64,000 nucleotides of DNA from Campylobacter jejuni (GCF_001457695.1 NZ_LN831025.1:434001-498000), one strand, 5' to 3'; shown: positions 1-16,575, counted from the first letter of the stretch. The notes: a model not told the origin generated them from the sequence alone. Made by a program: numbers and translations.

Positions 1-490
1 ACTCAAGGGAAAAATACGCATTTATAAAAGTACAGCAAGTGATAAAGAAATTACTTTGCATTATTTTAATCCTCCAAATTTTATAGCAGAAATGCCTGCT
101 TTTAAAAAATTAAATTATCCTGCTAATGCTATATTTGAGGAAGATGGAGAAATTTTGGAAATTGATTTTATTAATTTTCAAAATTTATGCAGTGAAAATA
201 AAGAATTCAATTTTTTACTTATCAGTTCACTTTTTGATAAAATTAAAATTTTAGAAAAGAAATTATCTCAAAATGCATTAGATTTAAGGACGAGATTATT
301 AAAGTATCTTTTGGAAAATGAAAAAAATTTAGATACAATTTCACAAAAACAAATTGCAATTGATTTAAATGTTAGAGCACAATCTTTATCTCGAGTGTTA
401 AAAGAACTTAAAATTTCAGAACTTATTGATACAAAAAAAGGTAGAATTGAAATTTTAAATAAAGATATGATCATGAAAGAACTTTGGTAA
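1..490 (+). CDS. nssR: Crp/Fnr-family regulator NssR, 5' end missing
   Basis: The reading frame is open from base 2 to the stop at 490, with no stop upstream, so the gene is cut by the window edge; the TTG at 56 is a leucine codon inside it, not the start. The visible 162 residues cover the end of a cyclic-nucleotide-type beta-barrel, a long dimerisation helix and a C-terminal winged helix-turn-helix (residues QKQIAIDLNVRAQSLSRVLK, about 357-416). No cysteine cluster of the Fnr iron-sulfur type is visible in this part. Position and sequence match NssR (Cj0466), which in C. jejuni activates the nitrosative-stress genes for the globins Cgb and Ctb. The function is from family knowledge; the identity is from recognition and gene order. 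Confidence 0.85.
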   Translation, partial: LKGKIRIYKSTASDKEITLHYFNPPNFIAEMPAFKKLNYPANAIFEEDGEILEIDFINFQNLCSENKEFNFLLISSLFDKIKILEKKLSQNALDLRTRLLKYLLENEKNLDTISQKQIAIDLNVRAQSLSRVLKELKISELIDTKKGRIEILNKDMIMKELW

Positions 491-506
491 AAATTTAAGG
501 TAGAGA

Positions 507-1208
507 ATGGATTTTGATTTTATATTAGTTCAAGCTCCTGCTTTTTTAACGGCTGCTTGGCTTACGATAAAACTAAGCTTTTTTGGAATTATTTTTTCTT
601 TGATAATAGGCTTGTTTTGCATTTTAATGAGTTATTTTAAAATAAAAATTTTAGAAAATATTTGCAAGCTTTATATAGAGTTTTCAAGAAATACGCCTTT
701 ATTAATTCAACTTTTTTTCTTATATTATGCTTTACCTAAATTTAATATACATTTAGAGCAAATTCCACCGCTCAATTTAATTTGTTTAAGTGTAGAAGAA
801 ACTTTAAGACCTTCTTTTGCTTGTACTATAGTAGGACTTAGTTTTTTAGGGGGTTCTTATATGGCTGAAAGTTTAAGAGCGGGATTTGAAGCCATAAGAA
901 AACAGCAGTTTGAAGCGGGACTTTCTTTGGGTTTTTCAAAATTTGGAAATTTGCGTTATGTGATTTTGCCGCAAGCTTTGGCTATTTCTATGCCAAGTAT
1001 TAGTGCTAATATTATATTTTTAATCAAAGAAACTTCAGTGGTTAGTATTATTGCCTTGCCAGATTTGGTGAATTTAATGAAGAGTTTAAATTCCTTAACC
1101 TATAAGACAGATGAGCTATTGTTTTTGTTGTTTATGGGATATTTGTGCATTATTTTGCCTTTGTCTTTTATTTTGCTAAAGTTTGAAAAAAGGTTGCTTC
1201 ATGCTTGA
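507..1208 (+). CDS. Polar amino-acid ABC transporter permease (first subunit)
   Basis: A 233-residue inner-membrane protein of the HisM/GlnP type. Several hydrophobic helices are visible, and near residue 140 there is the EAA loop (EAGLSLGFSKFGNLRYVILP) that docks on the ATPase. It starts 16 nt after the regulator gene with an AAGGTAGAG ribosome-binding site. It overlaps the second permease by 8 nt and is followed by the ATPase, so the three form one operon. No solute-binding protein gene lies next to them. Family knowledge says such transporters import amino acids; the substrate cannot be read from the sequence. Equivalent to Cj0467. Confidence 0.88.
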   Translation: MDFDFILVQAPAFLTAAWLTIKLSFFGIIFSLIIGLFCILMSYFKIKILENICKLYIEFSRNTPLLIQLFFLYYALPKFNIHLEQIPPLNLICLSVEETLRPSFACTIVGLSFLGGSYMAESLRAGFEAIRKQQFEAGLSLGFSKFGNLRYVILPQALAISMPSISANIIFLIKETSVVSIIALPDLVNLMKSLNSLTYKTDELLFLLFMGYLCIILPLSFILLKFEKRLLHA

Positions 1209-1857
1209 ACTTTTAAATACCGATACGCTTTTAAGACTCTGGCAAGGGCTTTTTGTCACTCTTGAAATTTCATTTATCAGCATTATTATTACTTCGATAG
1301 GTGGGTTGTTTTTGGGAATTTTAATGAGTTTTAAAAATACCTATATCTATGCTTTTTGTCGTTTAGGTTTAGAATTTGTACGTGTTATGCCACTTTTAGT
1401 ATGGCTTTTTGTGGTGTATTTTGGTTTTCCTAGATGGTTTGGGTGGGATTTGAGTTCTGTAAGTGCAGCTATTATTGTTTTTAGCATTTGGGGTTGTTTT
1501 GAGATGATGGATTTGGTGCGTGTTTCCTTGCAGAGTATTCCAAAACATCAGTATGAAAGTGCATCATCTTTAGGTTTAAATACGGTGCAAAGTTTTGTTT
1601 ATATTATTATTCCACAAGCTATGCGTCGTTTAACTCCTATGAGTATGAATTTACTTACTCGCATGATTAAAAGCACAACCTTTGCTTATTTAATCGGCGC
1701 GGTAGAGCTTGTCAAGATAGGGCAACAAATTATAGAATTTCATAATAGAAATGATTTTGCACCTTTTATTATTTATGGTTTGATTTTTTTTATCTTTTTT
1801 ATACTTTGTTATCCTATCACTTTATATTCAAGAAAATTAGAGAAAAAATGGAGCTAA
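1201..1857 (+). CDS. Polar amino-acid ABC transporter permease (second subunit)
   Basis: A second HisM/GlnP-type membrane permease of 218 residues with its own EAA loop ([20 protein letters not shown]). The start is set at the ATG at 1201, which overlaps the stop of the first permease and has AGG upstream; an in-frame TTG at 1183 would add six residues but has no better ribosome-binding site. The two permeases probably form a heterodimeric channel with the ATPase encoded immediately downstream. Substrate unknown. Equivalent to Cj0468. Confidence 0.88.
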   Translation: MLELLNTDTLLRLWQGLFVTLEISFISIIITSIGGLFLGILMSFKNTYIYAFCRLGLEFVRVMPLLVWLFVVYFGFPRWFGWDLSSVSAAIIVFSIWGCFEMMDLVRVSLQSIPKHQYESASSLGLNTVQSFVYIIIPQAMRRLTPMSMNLLTRMIKSTTFAYLIGAVELVKIGQQIIEFHNRNDFAPFIIYGLIFFIFFILCYPITLYSRKLEKKWS

Positions 1858-1858
1858 A

Positions 1859-2596
1859 ATGAGCATACTAAAAATAGAAAATTTACAAAAGTATTATGGT
1901 TCGCATTACGCCTTAAAAGATATTAATTTAGAAGTTAAGGCTAAAGAAGTTGTGGTGATTTTAGGTCCTAGCGGATGTGGAAAATCTACGCTTTTGCGTT
2001 GTATTAATGGGCTTGAAGAGATTGCAAGTGGTAATATTTATATTGATAATGAGAAAATAGATAAAGATTTTAAAGAATGGCCAAGAATGCGTCAAAAAGT
2101 TGGTATGGTTTTTCAATCTTATGAGCTTTTTGAGCATTTAAGTGTTGAAGAAAATATACTTTTAGGACCTATGAAAGTGCAAAAAAGAAAGAAAGATGAG
2201 GTTTTAAAAGAGGCTAAAATTTGGCTTGAAAAGGTGGGACTTTTACATAAAATTCATGCTTATCCAAGAGAGCTTAGCGGAGGACAAAAACAAAGAATTG
2301 CTATAGTAAGAAGTTTATGCATGAATCCTGAGTTAATGCTTTTTGATGAGGTTACAGCAGCACTGGATCCTGAGATTGTTAGAGAAGTTTTAGAAGTGAT
2401 GTTAAATCTTGCAAAAGAGGGTATGACTATGCTTATTGTTACTCATGAAATGGGTTTTGCTAAAGCTGTAGCAGATAAAATTATTTTTATGGATGAAGGA
2501 AAAATCATCGAAGAAAATGATCCTAAAAGTTTTTTTGAAAATCCAAAAAGCGAAAGAGCAAAGAAATTTTTAAATTTGTTTGATTATCATAAATAG
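1859..2596 (+). CDS. Polar amino-acid ABC transporter ATP-binding protein
   Basis: A 245-residue GlnQ/HisP-type ATPase. It shows Walker [10 protein letters not shown] (about residues 37-45), the Q-loop in [13 protein letters not shown], the signature LSGGQKQR (about 141-148), Walker B LMLFDEV followed by the D-loop TAALDPE, and the switch histidine in VTHEMGFA. Walker B has valine where DEP is more usual, a variation seen in this subfamily. It begins 1 nt after the permease stop, so translation is probably coupled. It powers import through the two upstream permeases. Equivalent to Cj0469. Confidence 0.9.
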   Translation: MSILKIENLQKYYGSHYALKDINLEVKAKEVVVILGPSGCGKSTLLRCINGLEEIASGNIYIDNEKIDKDFKEWPRMRQKVGMVFQSYELFEHLSVEENILLGPMKVQKRKKDEVLKEAKIWLEKVGLLHKIHAYPRELSGGQKQRIAIVRSLCMNPELMLFDEVTAALDPEIVREVLEVMLNLAKEGMTMLIVTHEMGFAKAVADKIIFMDEGKIIEENDPKSFFENPKSERAKKFLNLFDYHK

Positions 2597-2611
2597 ATAA
2601 AAATAATATTG

Positions 2612-2630
2612 GTTTATGATAATAAACTTT
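2612..2630 (+). terminator. Weak hairpin after the ABC transporter operon
   Basis: GTTTAT and ATAAAC (2612-2617 and 2622-2627) pair around the loop GATA, followed by only three T. It is AT-rich and weak, and might act as a leaky terminator before the tRNA promoter. Confidence 0.35.
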
Positions 2631-2667
2631 GCAAGACTAAAATTTTATAGAAAAACTAAAAAAAGTC

Positions 2668-2696
2668 TTGACAAAAATTTTTTTTTGAGTTATAAT
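2668..2696 (+). promoter_or_regulatory. Perfect-consensus sigma-70 promoter for the tRNA-Thr/Tyr/Gly cluster
   Basis: TTGACA (2668-2673) and TATAAT (2691-2696) are separated by exactly 17 nt, the ideal spacing. The first tRNA begins 16 nt after the -10 box. The spacer holds a run of nine T (2678-2686). Campylobacter promoters usually lack a recognisable -35 box, so this suggests a very strong stable-RNA promoter. Confidence 0.85.
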
Positions 2697-2711
2697 CTCA
2701 CTTTTATTTTT

Positions 2712-2787
2712 GCTGGTTTAGCTCAGTTGGTAGAGCAGCTGCCTTGTAAGCAGCAGGTCGGGGGTTCAAGTCCCTTAACCAGCTCCA
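2712..2787 (+). tRNA. tRNA-Thr (anticodon TGT)
   Basis: A 76-nt cloverleaf. The acceptor stem GCTGGTT/AACCAGC is perfect, the D-arm starts AGCTC, the anticodon is TGT at 2745-2747, the T-arm contains GGTTCAAGTCC, the discriminator base is T, and CCA (2785-2787) is encoded in the genome. First gene of a three-tRNA cluster. Confidence 0.97.
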
Positions 2788-2836
2788 TTTATTTTAGCAG
2801 TGTTTGACCAGAATATTGAAAAAGCAATATTTTTAT

Positions 2837-2922
<86 letters not shown>

Positions 2923-2928
2923 TGCTTT

Positions 2929-3005
2929 GCGGGAGTAGCTCAGTTGGCTAGAGCATCAGCCTTCCAAGCTGAGGGTCGCGGGTTCGAGTCCCGTTTCCCG
3001 CTCCA
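2929..3005 (+). tRNA. tRNA-Gly (anticodon TCC)
   Basis: A 77-nt cloverleaf only 6 nt after tRNA-Tyr. The acceptor GCGGGAG/TTCCCGC has one G-T pair, the anticodon TCC is at 2963-2965, the discriminator is T, and CCA is encoded. Third gene of the cluster. Confidence 0.97.
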
Positions 3006-3020
3006 ATAATTTAAAAGAAC

Positions 3021-3064
3021 TGGGAGCTGTATTTTAAAACCTTTAACTTACAGTATATATCCCA
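3021..3064 (+). other. Interrupted hairpin between tRNA-Gly and the tuf promoter
   Basis: TGGGA (3021-3025) can pair with TCCCA (3060-3064), and CTGTA (3027-3031) with TACAG (3049-3053), giving two stacked short stems with an internal loop. It lies in the gap between the tRNA cluster and the next promoter. It may be a processing or termination structure; pairing is only modest. Confidence 0.3.
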
Positions 3065-3091
3065 TTTAAGAGTTTTTGTTGTCTATTATTA

Positions 3092-3099
3092 TGTATAAT
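3092..3099 (+). promoter_or_regulatory. Sigma-70 -10 box for tRNA-Thr(GGT)-tuf
   Basis: TGTATAAT at 3092-3099 contains a perfect TATAAT preceded by TG, in T-rich DNA with no clear -35 box, the common Campylobacter arrangement. It lies 10 nt before tRNA-Thr(GGT). This probably drives the tRNA and tuf together. Confidence 0.7.
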
Positions 3100-3109
3100 T
3101 TTTCTGAGC

Positions 3110-3184
<75 letters not shown>

Positions 3185-3252
3185 TGAATTGAAAAAATTA
3201 TATAGATATAAGACTTGCTTTGCTCAATTTATTTTTTATACGGAGGAAAAAA

Positions 3253-4452
3253 ATGGCTAAAGAAAAATTTTCACGTAATAAGCCACACGTAAATATTGGT
3301 ACTATTGGTCACGTTGACCATGGTAAAACTACTTTAACAGCTGCTATTTCTGCTGTTCTTTCTAGAAGAGGTTTAGCAGAGCTTAAAGATTATGATAATA
3401 TCGATAATGCTCCAGAAGAAAAAGAGCGTGGTATTACTATTGCTACTTCTCATATTGAATATGAAACAGACAATCGTCACTATGCACATGTTGACTGCCC
3501 AGGTCACGCAGATTATGTTAAAAACATGATTACAGGTGCTGCACAAATGGATGGAGCGATCTTGGTTGTTTCTGCTGCAGATGGCCCTATGCCACAAACT
3601 AGAGAGCATATTCTTCTTTCTCGTCAAGTAGGCGTTCCATATATTGTTGTTTTTATGAATAAAGCAGATATGGTTGATGATGCTGAACTTTTAGAGTTAG
3701 TTGAAATGGAAATTAGAGAATTATTAAGCTCTTATGATTTCCCAGGCGATGATACACCTATTATTTCTGGTTCTGCTTTAAAAGCTCTTGAAGAAGCCAA
3801 AGCTGGACAAGATGGTGAATGGTCGGCAAAAATTATGGATCTTATGGCTGCAGTTGATAGCTATATTCCAACTCCAACTCGTGATACTGAAAAAGACTTC
3901 TTGATGCCAATTGAAGACGTTTTCTCAATTTCAGGTCGTGGTACTGTTGTTACAGGTAGAATTGAAAAAGGTGTTGTAAAAGTGGGTGATACTATCGAAA
4001 TCGTTGGTATTAAAGATACTCAAACAACAACTGTAACAGGTGTTGAAATGTTCAGAAAAGAAATGGATCAAGGCGAAGCAGGAGATAACGTAGGTGTTCT
4101 TCTTCGTGGTACTAAAAAAGAAGAAGTTATCCGTGGTATGGTTCTTGCTAAACCAAAATCAATTACTCCACACACTGACTTCGAAGCTGAAGTTTATATC
4201 TTAAATAAAGATGAAGGTGGTAGACATACTCCATTCTTTAACAACTATAGACCACAGTTTTATGTAAGAACAACTGATGTTACAGGTTCGATTAAATTAG
4301 CTGATGGTGTTGAAATGGTTATGCCAGGTGAAAATGTGAGAATTACTGTAAGCTTGATCGCTCCAGTAGCACTTGAAGAAGGAACTCGTTTTGCTATTCG
4401 TGAAGGTGGTAAAACTGTTGGTTCAGGTGTTGTTTCTAAAATTATTAAATAA
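3253..4452 (+). CDS. tuf: Elongation factor Tu
   Basis: A 399-residue GTPase that brings aminoacyl-tRNA to the ribosome. The G1 motif GHVDHGKT (residues 19-26), the G2 region [10 protein letters not shown]3 DCPGH and G4 NKAD are all intact, followed by domains II and III. The start is the ATG at 3253, behind a strong GGAGG (3242-3246); an in-frame upstream extension to 3220 has no such site. Length and sequence are typical. It follows tRNA-Thr(GGT) and is followed by a hairpin terminator, then rpmG. It is the only tuf in this window. Confidence 0.98.
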
Positions 4453-4458
4453 TTTAAT

Positions 4459-4490
4459 AAAGCCAAGTTAAAAGCTTGGCTTTAATTTTT
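4459..4490 (+). terminator. Hairpin terminator or attenuator after tuf
   Basis: AAAGCCAAG (4459-4467) pairs perfectly with CTTGGCTTT (4475-4483) around the loop TTAAAAG, followed by AATTTTT. Because rpmG begins 22 nt after the stem with no obvious promoter between, the site may be a partial terminator that sets tuf well above the downstream genes. Confidence 0.75.
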
Positions 4491-4504
4491 TAAGGAAAAT
4501 TGAA

Positions 4505-4663
4505 ATGAGAATTAAAGTTGGTTTAAAGTGTGAAGAATGTGGTGATATTAATTATAGCACCTATAAAAATAGTAAAAATACTACTGAAAAATTAGAATTA
4601 AAAAAATATTGCCCAAGATTAAAAAAACATACACTTCACAAAGAAGTTAAGTTAAAAAGTTAA
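4505..4663 (+). CDS. rpmG: 50S ribosomal protein L33
   Basis: A 52-residue basic protein read directly from the DNA: ATG at 4505 after AAGGAAAATTGA, stop TAA at 4661. It shows the L33 pattern with Cys9-x2-Cys12, then Cys36 followed by Pro-Arg-Leu and KKHTLHKE. The zinc-ribbon form of L33 normally has a fourth cysteine at the position held here by Leu39, so this copy has only three of the four ligands. It sits between tuf and tRNA-Trp, as in related Campylobacterota. Equivalent to Cj0471. Confidence 0.95.
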
Positions 4664-4675
4664 GCTTGCGCCCTT

Positions 4676-4751
4676 AGGGCAATAGCTCCAACGGTAGAGC
4701 ACCGGATTCCAAATCCGATGGTTGGGGGTTCGAATCCCTCTTGCCCTGCCA
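4676..4751 (+). tRNA. tRNA-Trp (anticodon CCA)
   Basis: A 76-nt cloverleaf. The acceptor AGGGCAA/TTGCCCT is perfect, the anticodon CCA is at 4709-4711, the discriminator is G as expected for tryptophan, and the 3' CCA is encoded. It begins 12 nt after the rpmG stop and ends 18 nt before secE, so it is embedded in a protein operon and must be cut from the transcript. Confidence 0.97.
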
Positions 4752-4769
4752 TAATTAAGGTTTAAATAA

Positions 4770-4949
4770 ATGGAAAAATTAATAACTTATTTTAAATTAT
4801 CAAAAGCCGAATTAAGGAAAGTAATTTTTCCTTTAAAAGAACAGGTAAGAAATGCCTATATTACAGTTTTTGTTGTTGTTGCGGTGATTTCTTTGTTTTT
4901 GGCGTTAGTGGATTGGTTTATGTCCTCTATTGTTTCTGCAATCGTGTAA
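4770..4949 (+). CDS. secE: Preprotein translocase subunit SecE
   Basis: A 59-residue protein with a basic amphipathic N-terminal half (KLSKAELRKVIFPLKEQVRN) and one C-terminal membrane helix (about residues 31-50), the minimal single-span SecE form. It stabilises SecY in the Sec channel. The ATG at 4770 follows TTAAGG. The stop is 9 nt before nusG, the usual secE-nusG pairing. Equivalent to Cj0472. Confidence 0.95.
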   Translation: MEKLITYFKLSKAELRKVIFPLKEQVRNAYITVFVVVAVISLFLALVDWFMSSIVSAIV

Positions 4950-4958
4950 GGAGAGTAA

Positions 4959-5492
4959 ATGAGTACTCATAAATGGTATGCAATTCAAACTTATGCTGGC
5001 AGTGAAATGGCAGTTAAAAGAGCCATTGAAAATTTAGTAAAAGATAACGGAATTGAAGAACAACTTAAAGAAATTGTTGTTCCAACTGAAGATGTTATTG
5101 AATTTAAGAATGGAAAGGAGAAGATTAGCGAAAGAAGTTTGTATTCAGGATATGTTTTTGCACTTCTTGATTTAAATACAGAGCTTTGGCATCGCATTCA
5201 ATCTCTTCCAAAGGTTGGTCGTTTTATTGGAGAATCCAAAAAGCCAACCCCTTTAACAGAAAAAGATATTAATTTGATTTTGGAAAAAGTTCACAATCGT
5301 GCAGCGCCTAAACCAAAGATTTCTTTTGAAGAAGGGGAAAATGTGAGAATCACAGAAGGGCCATTTGCAAACTTTACTGCAATTGTAGAAGAATATGATA
5401 TGGTTCGTGGTTTATTAAAATTAAATGTTTCTATTTTTGGACGCTCAACTCCAGTGGAGATCTTATATTCTCAAGTTGAGAAAATAATTTAA
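4959..5492 (+). CDS. nusG: Transcription termination/antitermination protein NusG
   Basis: A 177-residue protein with an N-terminal NGN domain ([12 protein letters not shown] near the start, [10 protein letters not shown] mid-domain, RFIGE) and a C-terminal KOW domain ([21 protein letters not shown]). It binds RNA polymerase, reduces pausing, and links to Rho or ribosomal protein S10. The ATG follows AAGGAGAG. It heads the ribosomal-protein run rplK-rplA-rplJ-rplL. Confidence 0.97.
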   Translation: MSTHKWYAIQTYAGSEMAVKRAIENLVKDNGIEEQLKEIVVPTEDVIEFKNGKEKISERSLYSGYVFALLDLNTELWHRIQSLPKVGRFIGESKKPTPLTEKDINLILEKVHNRAAPKPKISFEEGENVRITEGPFANFTAIVEEYDMVRGLLKLNVSIFGRSTPVEILYSQVEKII

Positions 5493-5517
5493 TTTATATC
5501 AAGTAAGGAGATTTGTT

Positions 5518-5943
5518 ATGGCTAAAAAAGTCGTAGGCGAAATTAAATTGCAAATTGCTGCCACAAAAGCAAACCCATCACCACCTGTTGGTCCTGCTTT
5601 GGGTCAGCAAGGTGTTAATATTATGGAGTTTTGTAAGGCTTTTAATGAAAGAACAAAAGATATGGCAGGTTTTAATATCCCTGTTGTTATCACTGTTTAT
5701 GCAGATAAAAGTTTTACTTTTATTACAAAACAACCACCAGCTACGGATTTGATCAAAAAAGCAGCTGGAATTTCTAAAGGTACGGATAATCCACTTAAAA
5801 ATAAAGTAGGCAAGTTAACTCGTGCTCAAGTTTTAGAAATAGTAGATAAGAAAATTGCAGATTTAAATACTAAAGATAGAGATCAAGCTGCTAAAATTAT
5901 TGCAGGTTCAGCTCGTTCTATGGGTGTTGAAATCGTAGATTAA
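5518..5943 (+). CDS. rplK: 50S ribosomal protein L11
   Basis: A 141-residue L11 with the proline-rich N-terminal motif [20 protein letters not shown] and the C-terminal 23S-rRNA-binding domain. It forms part of the GTPase-associated centre where elongation factors and the stringent-response enzyme are sensed. A strong AAGGAG precedes the ATG. It lies 25 nt after nusG. Confidence 0.98.
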   Translation: MAKKVVGEIKLQIAATKANPSPPVGPALGQQGVNIMEFCKAFNERTKDMAGFNIPVVITVYADKSFTFITKQPPATDLIKKAAGISKGTDNPLKNKVGKLTRAQVLEIVDKKIADLNTKDRDQAAKIIAGSARSMGVEIVD

Positions 5944-5950
5944 TCCTTTC

Positions 5951-5971
5951 ACCGCCAAGGTAAAAGGCGGT
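5951..5971 (+). other. GC-rich intercistronic hairpin between rplK and rplA
   Basis: ACCGCC (5951-5956) pairs perfectly with GGCGGT (5966-5971) around a 9-nt loop. There is no T-run, so it is not a terminator. It stands out as a GC-rich element in an AT-rich gap. It could protect or control the rplK-rplA message, for example as an L1-binding site; that role is inference. Confidence 0.5.
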
Positions 5972-5997
5972 AGCACTTTAAAATGCGGAGAAAATAA

Positions 5998-6699
5998 ATG
6001 GCTAAGATAGCAAAAAGATTAAAAGAATTATCACAAAAAATTGATTCAAATAAAGAGTATGCTTTAAGCGATGCAATTGATACAATAAAGACTTTAAAGT
6101 CTGCTAAATTTGATGAGACTGTAGAAATTGCTTTAAAACTTAATGTTGATCCAAGACATGCAGATCAAATGGTAAGAGGATCTGTTGTTTTACCTGCTGG
6201 AACGGGTAAAAAAGTTCGTGTTGCTGTAATTGCAAAAGACGCAAAAGCTGATGAAGCGAAAAATGCTGGTGCAGATATTGTGGGTAGCGATGATTTAGTA
6301 GAAGAAATTCAAAAAGGTAATATGAATTTTGATGTTTTGATTGCTACTCCAAATTTAATGGGACTTGTTGGTAAAGTTGGTAGGATTTTAGGGCCAAAAG
6401 GTTTAATGCCAAATCCTAAAACCGGAACAGTGACTATGGATGTTGCTCAAGCAGTTAATAATGCAAAAAGTGGTCAGGTAAATTTCCGTGTTGATAAGCA
6501 AGGAAATATCCATGCAGGTCTTGGTAAAGTAAGTTTTTCCAAAGAACAATTATGGGATAATGTTAGCACTTTTATAAAGGCAATTAACAAACACAAACCT
6601 GCCGCAGCTAAAGGTAGATATATTAAAAATGCGGCTTTATCTTTGACAATGAGCCCTTCTGTAAAGCTTGAAACACAAGAATTGCTTGATATGAAATAA
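5998..6699 (+). CDS. rplA: 50S ribosomal protein L1
   Basis: A 233-residue L1 protein of the ribosomal L1 stalk. It contains the conserved [15 protein letters not shown] segment (about residues 131-145). In other bacteria L1 also represses its own operon by binding messenger RNA. The ATG at 5998 follows GCGGAG. The stop codon overlaps a terminator-like hairpin at 6699. Confidence 0.98.
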   Translation: MAKIAKRLKELSQKIDSNKEYALSDAIDTIKTLKSAKFDETVEIALKLNVDPRHADQMVRGSVVLPAGTGKKVRVAVIAKDAKADEAKNAGADIVGSDDLVEEIQKGNMNFDVLIATPNLMGLVGKVGRILGPKGLMPNPKTGTVTMDVAQAVNNAKSGQVNFRVDKQGNIHAGLGKVSFSKEQLWDNVSTFIKAINKHKPAAAKGRYIKNAALSLTMSPSVKLETQELLDMK

Positions 6700-6724
6700 G
6701 AGTTGCTTTTTTGCAACTCTTTTG
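6699..6724 (+). terminator. Terminator-like hairpin at the rplA stop codon
   Basis: AGAGTTGC (6699-6706) pairs with GCAACTCT (6713-6720) around a T6 loop, followed by TTTTG. It begins inside the rplA stop codon. Full termination would cut off rplJ and rplL, so it is either an attenuator or the end of an rplKA unit with a separate rplJL leader downstream. Confidence 0.65.
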
Positions 6725-6726
6725 TT

Positions 6727-6777
6727 CTAAAATAAACATTTGAAAAAATTTTTGATTTTTTGAGATGTTTATTTTAG
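6727..6777 (+). other. 13-bp inverted repeat upstream of the rplJ leader
   Basis: CTAAAATAAACAT (6727-6739) is the exact reverse complement of ATGTTTATTTTAG (6765-6777), with a 25-nt AT-rich loop. It lies between the rplA hairpin and the leader stem. It may be part of the L10 leader fold or a protein-binding site. Confidence 0.6.
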
Positions 6778-6836
6778 ATTGAAGATAGTCGAGGCGTAAG
6801 CTTAATTGGATTTCCACTCTACTTGAAATCTCAATC
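6777..6836 (+). promoter_or_regulatory. Probable L10 (rplJ) messenger leader
   Basis: About 60 nt before rplJ can close with the stem GATTGA-A-GAT (6777-6786) against ATCTCAATC (6828-6836), with one bulged A. In many bacteria the rplJ message has a structured leader bound by the L10-L12 complex for feedback control. Position and a closing stem support that here; the identity is inference and needs a covariance-model match. Confidence 0.55.
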
Positions 6837-6850
6837 GGAAAGGAGAAAAT

Positions 6851-7330
6851 GTGACTAGAAGCGAAAAAGTTGAGATTATTGCTAAACTTGAAGAAGGTTT
6901 TAAAGCTAGTGAAGCTATTGTAGTTTGTAATTACAGAGGTCTTAGCACAAAAAAACTAGAAGAGCTTAGAAATAATGCAAGAGAAAACAATGTAAAAGTT
7001 CAAATTGTTAAAAATACTTTGGCTAACATTGCTCTTAACAATTCCGGTAAAACAGGTCTAGTTCTTAAAGATACAAATATTTATCTTTGGGGCGAAGATC
7101 AGCTAAGTGTTTCAAAAGTAGCTGCTAAATTTGAAGAAAATAACGATAAATTTGAAATCAAAACAGCTCATATTGAAGGCGAAGTTGCAGATGTTGCTAA
7201 GGTTAAAGCTCTTGCTAAAATGCCTTCACGCAATGAGTTGCTTGCTATGCTTTTGCAAGTTTGGAATGCGCCAATTACCAATTTCACAATAGGTTTAAAT
7301 GCGCTTAAAAATAAAAAAGAATCTGAATAA
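6851..7330 (+). CDS. rplJ: 50S ribosomal protein L10
   Basis: A 159-residue L10, base of the L7/L12 stalk. It begins with [16 protein letters not shown] and has the conserved [13 protein letters not shown] and [10 protein letters not shown] segments. The start is GTG at 6851, behind AAAGGAG. The 151-nt untranslated stretch in front carries three RNA structures. It is followed 20 nt later by rplL, its stalk partner. Confidence 0.97.
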   Translation: MTRSEKVEIIAKLEEGFKASEAIVVCNYRGLSTKKLEELRNNARENNVKVQIVKNTLANIALNNSGKTGLVLKDTNIYLWGEDQLSVSKVAAKFEENNDKFEIKTAHIEGEVADVAKVKALAKMPSRNELLAMLLQVWNAPITNFTIGLNALKNKKESE

Positions 7331-7350
7331 ATTAAATAAAAGGATAAAAA

Positions 7351-7728
7351 ATGGCAATTTCTAAAGAAGATGTATTAGAATATATTTCAAATTTAAGTGT
7401 TCTTGAGTTATCAGAACTTGTAAAAGAATTTGAAGAAAAATTTGGTGTGTCTGCTGCTCCTGTAATGGTAGCTGGTGGTGCTGCAGCTGGTGGTGCTGCA
7501 GCTGCTGCTGAAGAAAAAACTGAATTTGATATCGTTTTAACTGATGGCGGTGCTAAAAAGATTGAAGTTATTAAAATCGTTCGTGCTCTTACAGGCCTTG
7601 GTCTTAAAGAAGCAAAAGATGCAGTTGAGCAAACTCCTTCAACTCTAAAAGAGGGTGTGGCTAAAGCTGAAGCTGAGGAAGCTAAAAAACAACTTGAAGA
7701 AGCTGGTGCTAAAGTAGAACTTAAGTAA
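7351..7728 (+). CDS. rplL: 50S ribosomal protein L7/L12
   Basis: A 125-residue stalk protein. It has the N-terminal dimerisation domain, an Ala/Gly-rich hinge (about residues 41-54) and the C-terminal factor-binding domain with [20 protein letters not shown]. It recruits translation GTPases and is bound to L10 as multiple dimers. AAAGGA precedes the ATG. A strong hairpin follows the gene. Confidence 0.98.
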   Translation: MAISKEDVLEYISNLSVLELSELVKEFEEKFGVSAAPVMVAGGAAAGGAAAAAEEKTEFDIVLTDGGAKKIEVIKIVRALTGLGLKEAKDAVEQTPSTLKEGVAKAEAEEAKKQLEEAGAKVELK

Positions 7729-7747
7729 TTTTAAGCTTTAAAGTTAG

Positions 7748-7785
7748 AAGAAGATTTGCCAAGGCAAGTCTTCTTTTTTTTATTT
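7748..7785 (+). terminator. Terminator or attenuator between rplL and rpoB
   Basis: AAGAAGATTTGCC (7748-7760) pairs with GGCAAGTCTTCTT (7763-7775), 13 bp with one G-T pair, followed by a T-run and TATTTTT. Partial termination between rplL and rpoB is known in other bacteria and keeps stalk protein in excess over polymerase; the same is likely here. Confidence 0.8.
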
Positions 7786-7834
7786 TTACCTAATTTTTAG
7801 GTCTTCTTTTTTAAATTTACAAAATTTACCATGA

Positions 7835-16520
<8,686 letters not shown>

Positions 16521-16530
16521 AACTCTATTT

Positions 16531-16556
16531 TATAGCCCTTCGGGGCTATATTTCTT
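16531..16556 (+). terminator. Rho-independent terminator of the rpoBC operon
   Basis: TATAGCCC (16531-16538) and GGGCTATA (16543-16550) form a perfect 8-bp stem closed by a TTCG tetraloop, followed by TTTCTT. The extra-stable UUCG loop makes this a convincing terminator. It is the only structure in the short gap where some C. jejuni strains carry an island. Confidence 0.85.
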
Positions 16557-16575
16557 CATTTTCAATCTTTTTAAC

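Noticed and set aside
2616-2807. A 63-codon plus-strand frame running through the first tRNA-Thr
   Set aside because: It covers the promoter and a perfect tRNA cloverleaf and has no ribosome-binding site, so it is not a gene.
3220-3252. Upstream in-frame extension of tuf ([11 protein letters not shown])
   Set aside because: The strong GGAGG lies inside this stretch and serves the ATG at 3253, which gives the normal EF-Tu N-terminus.
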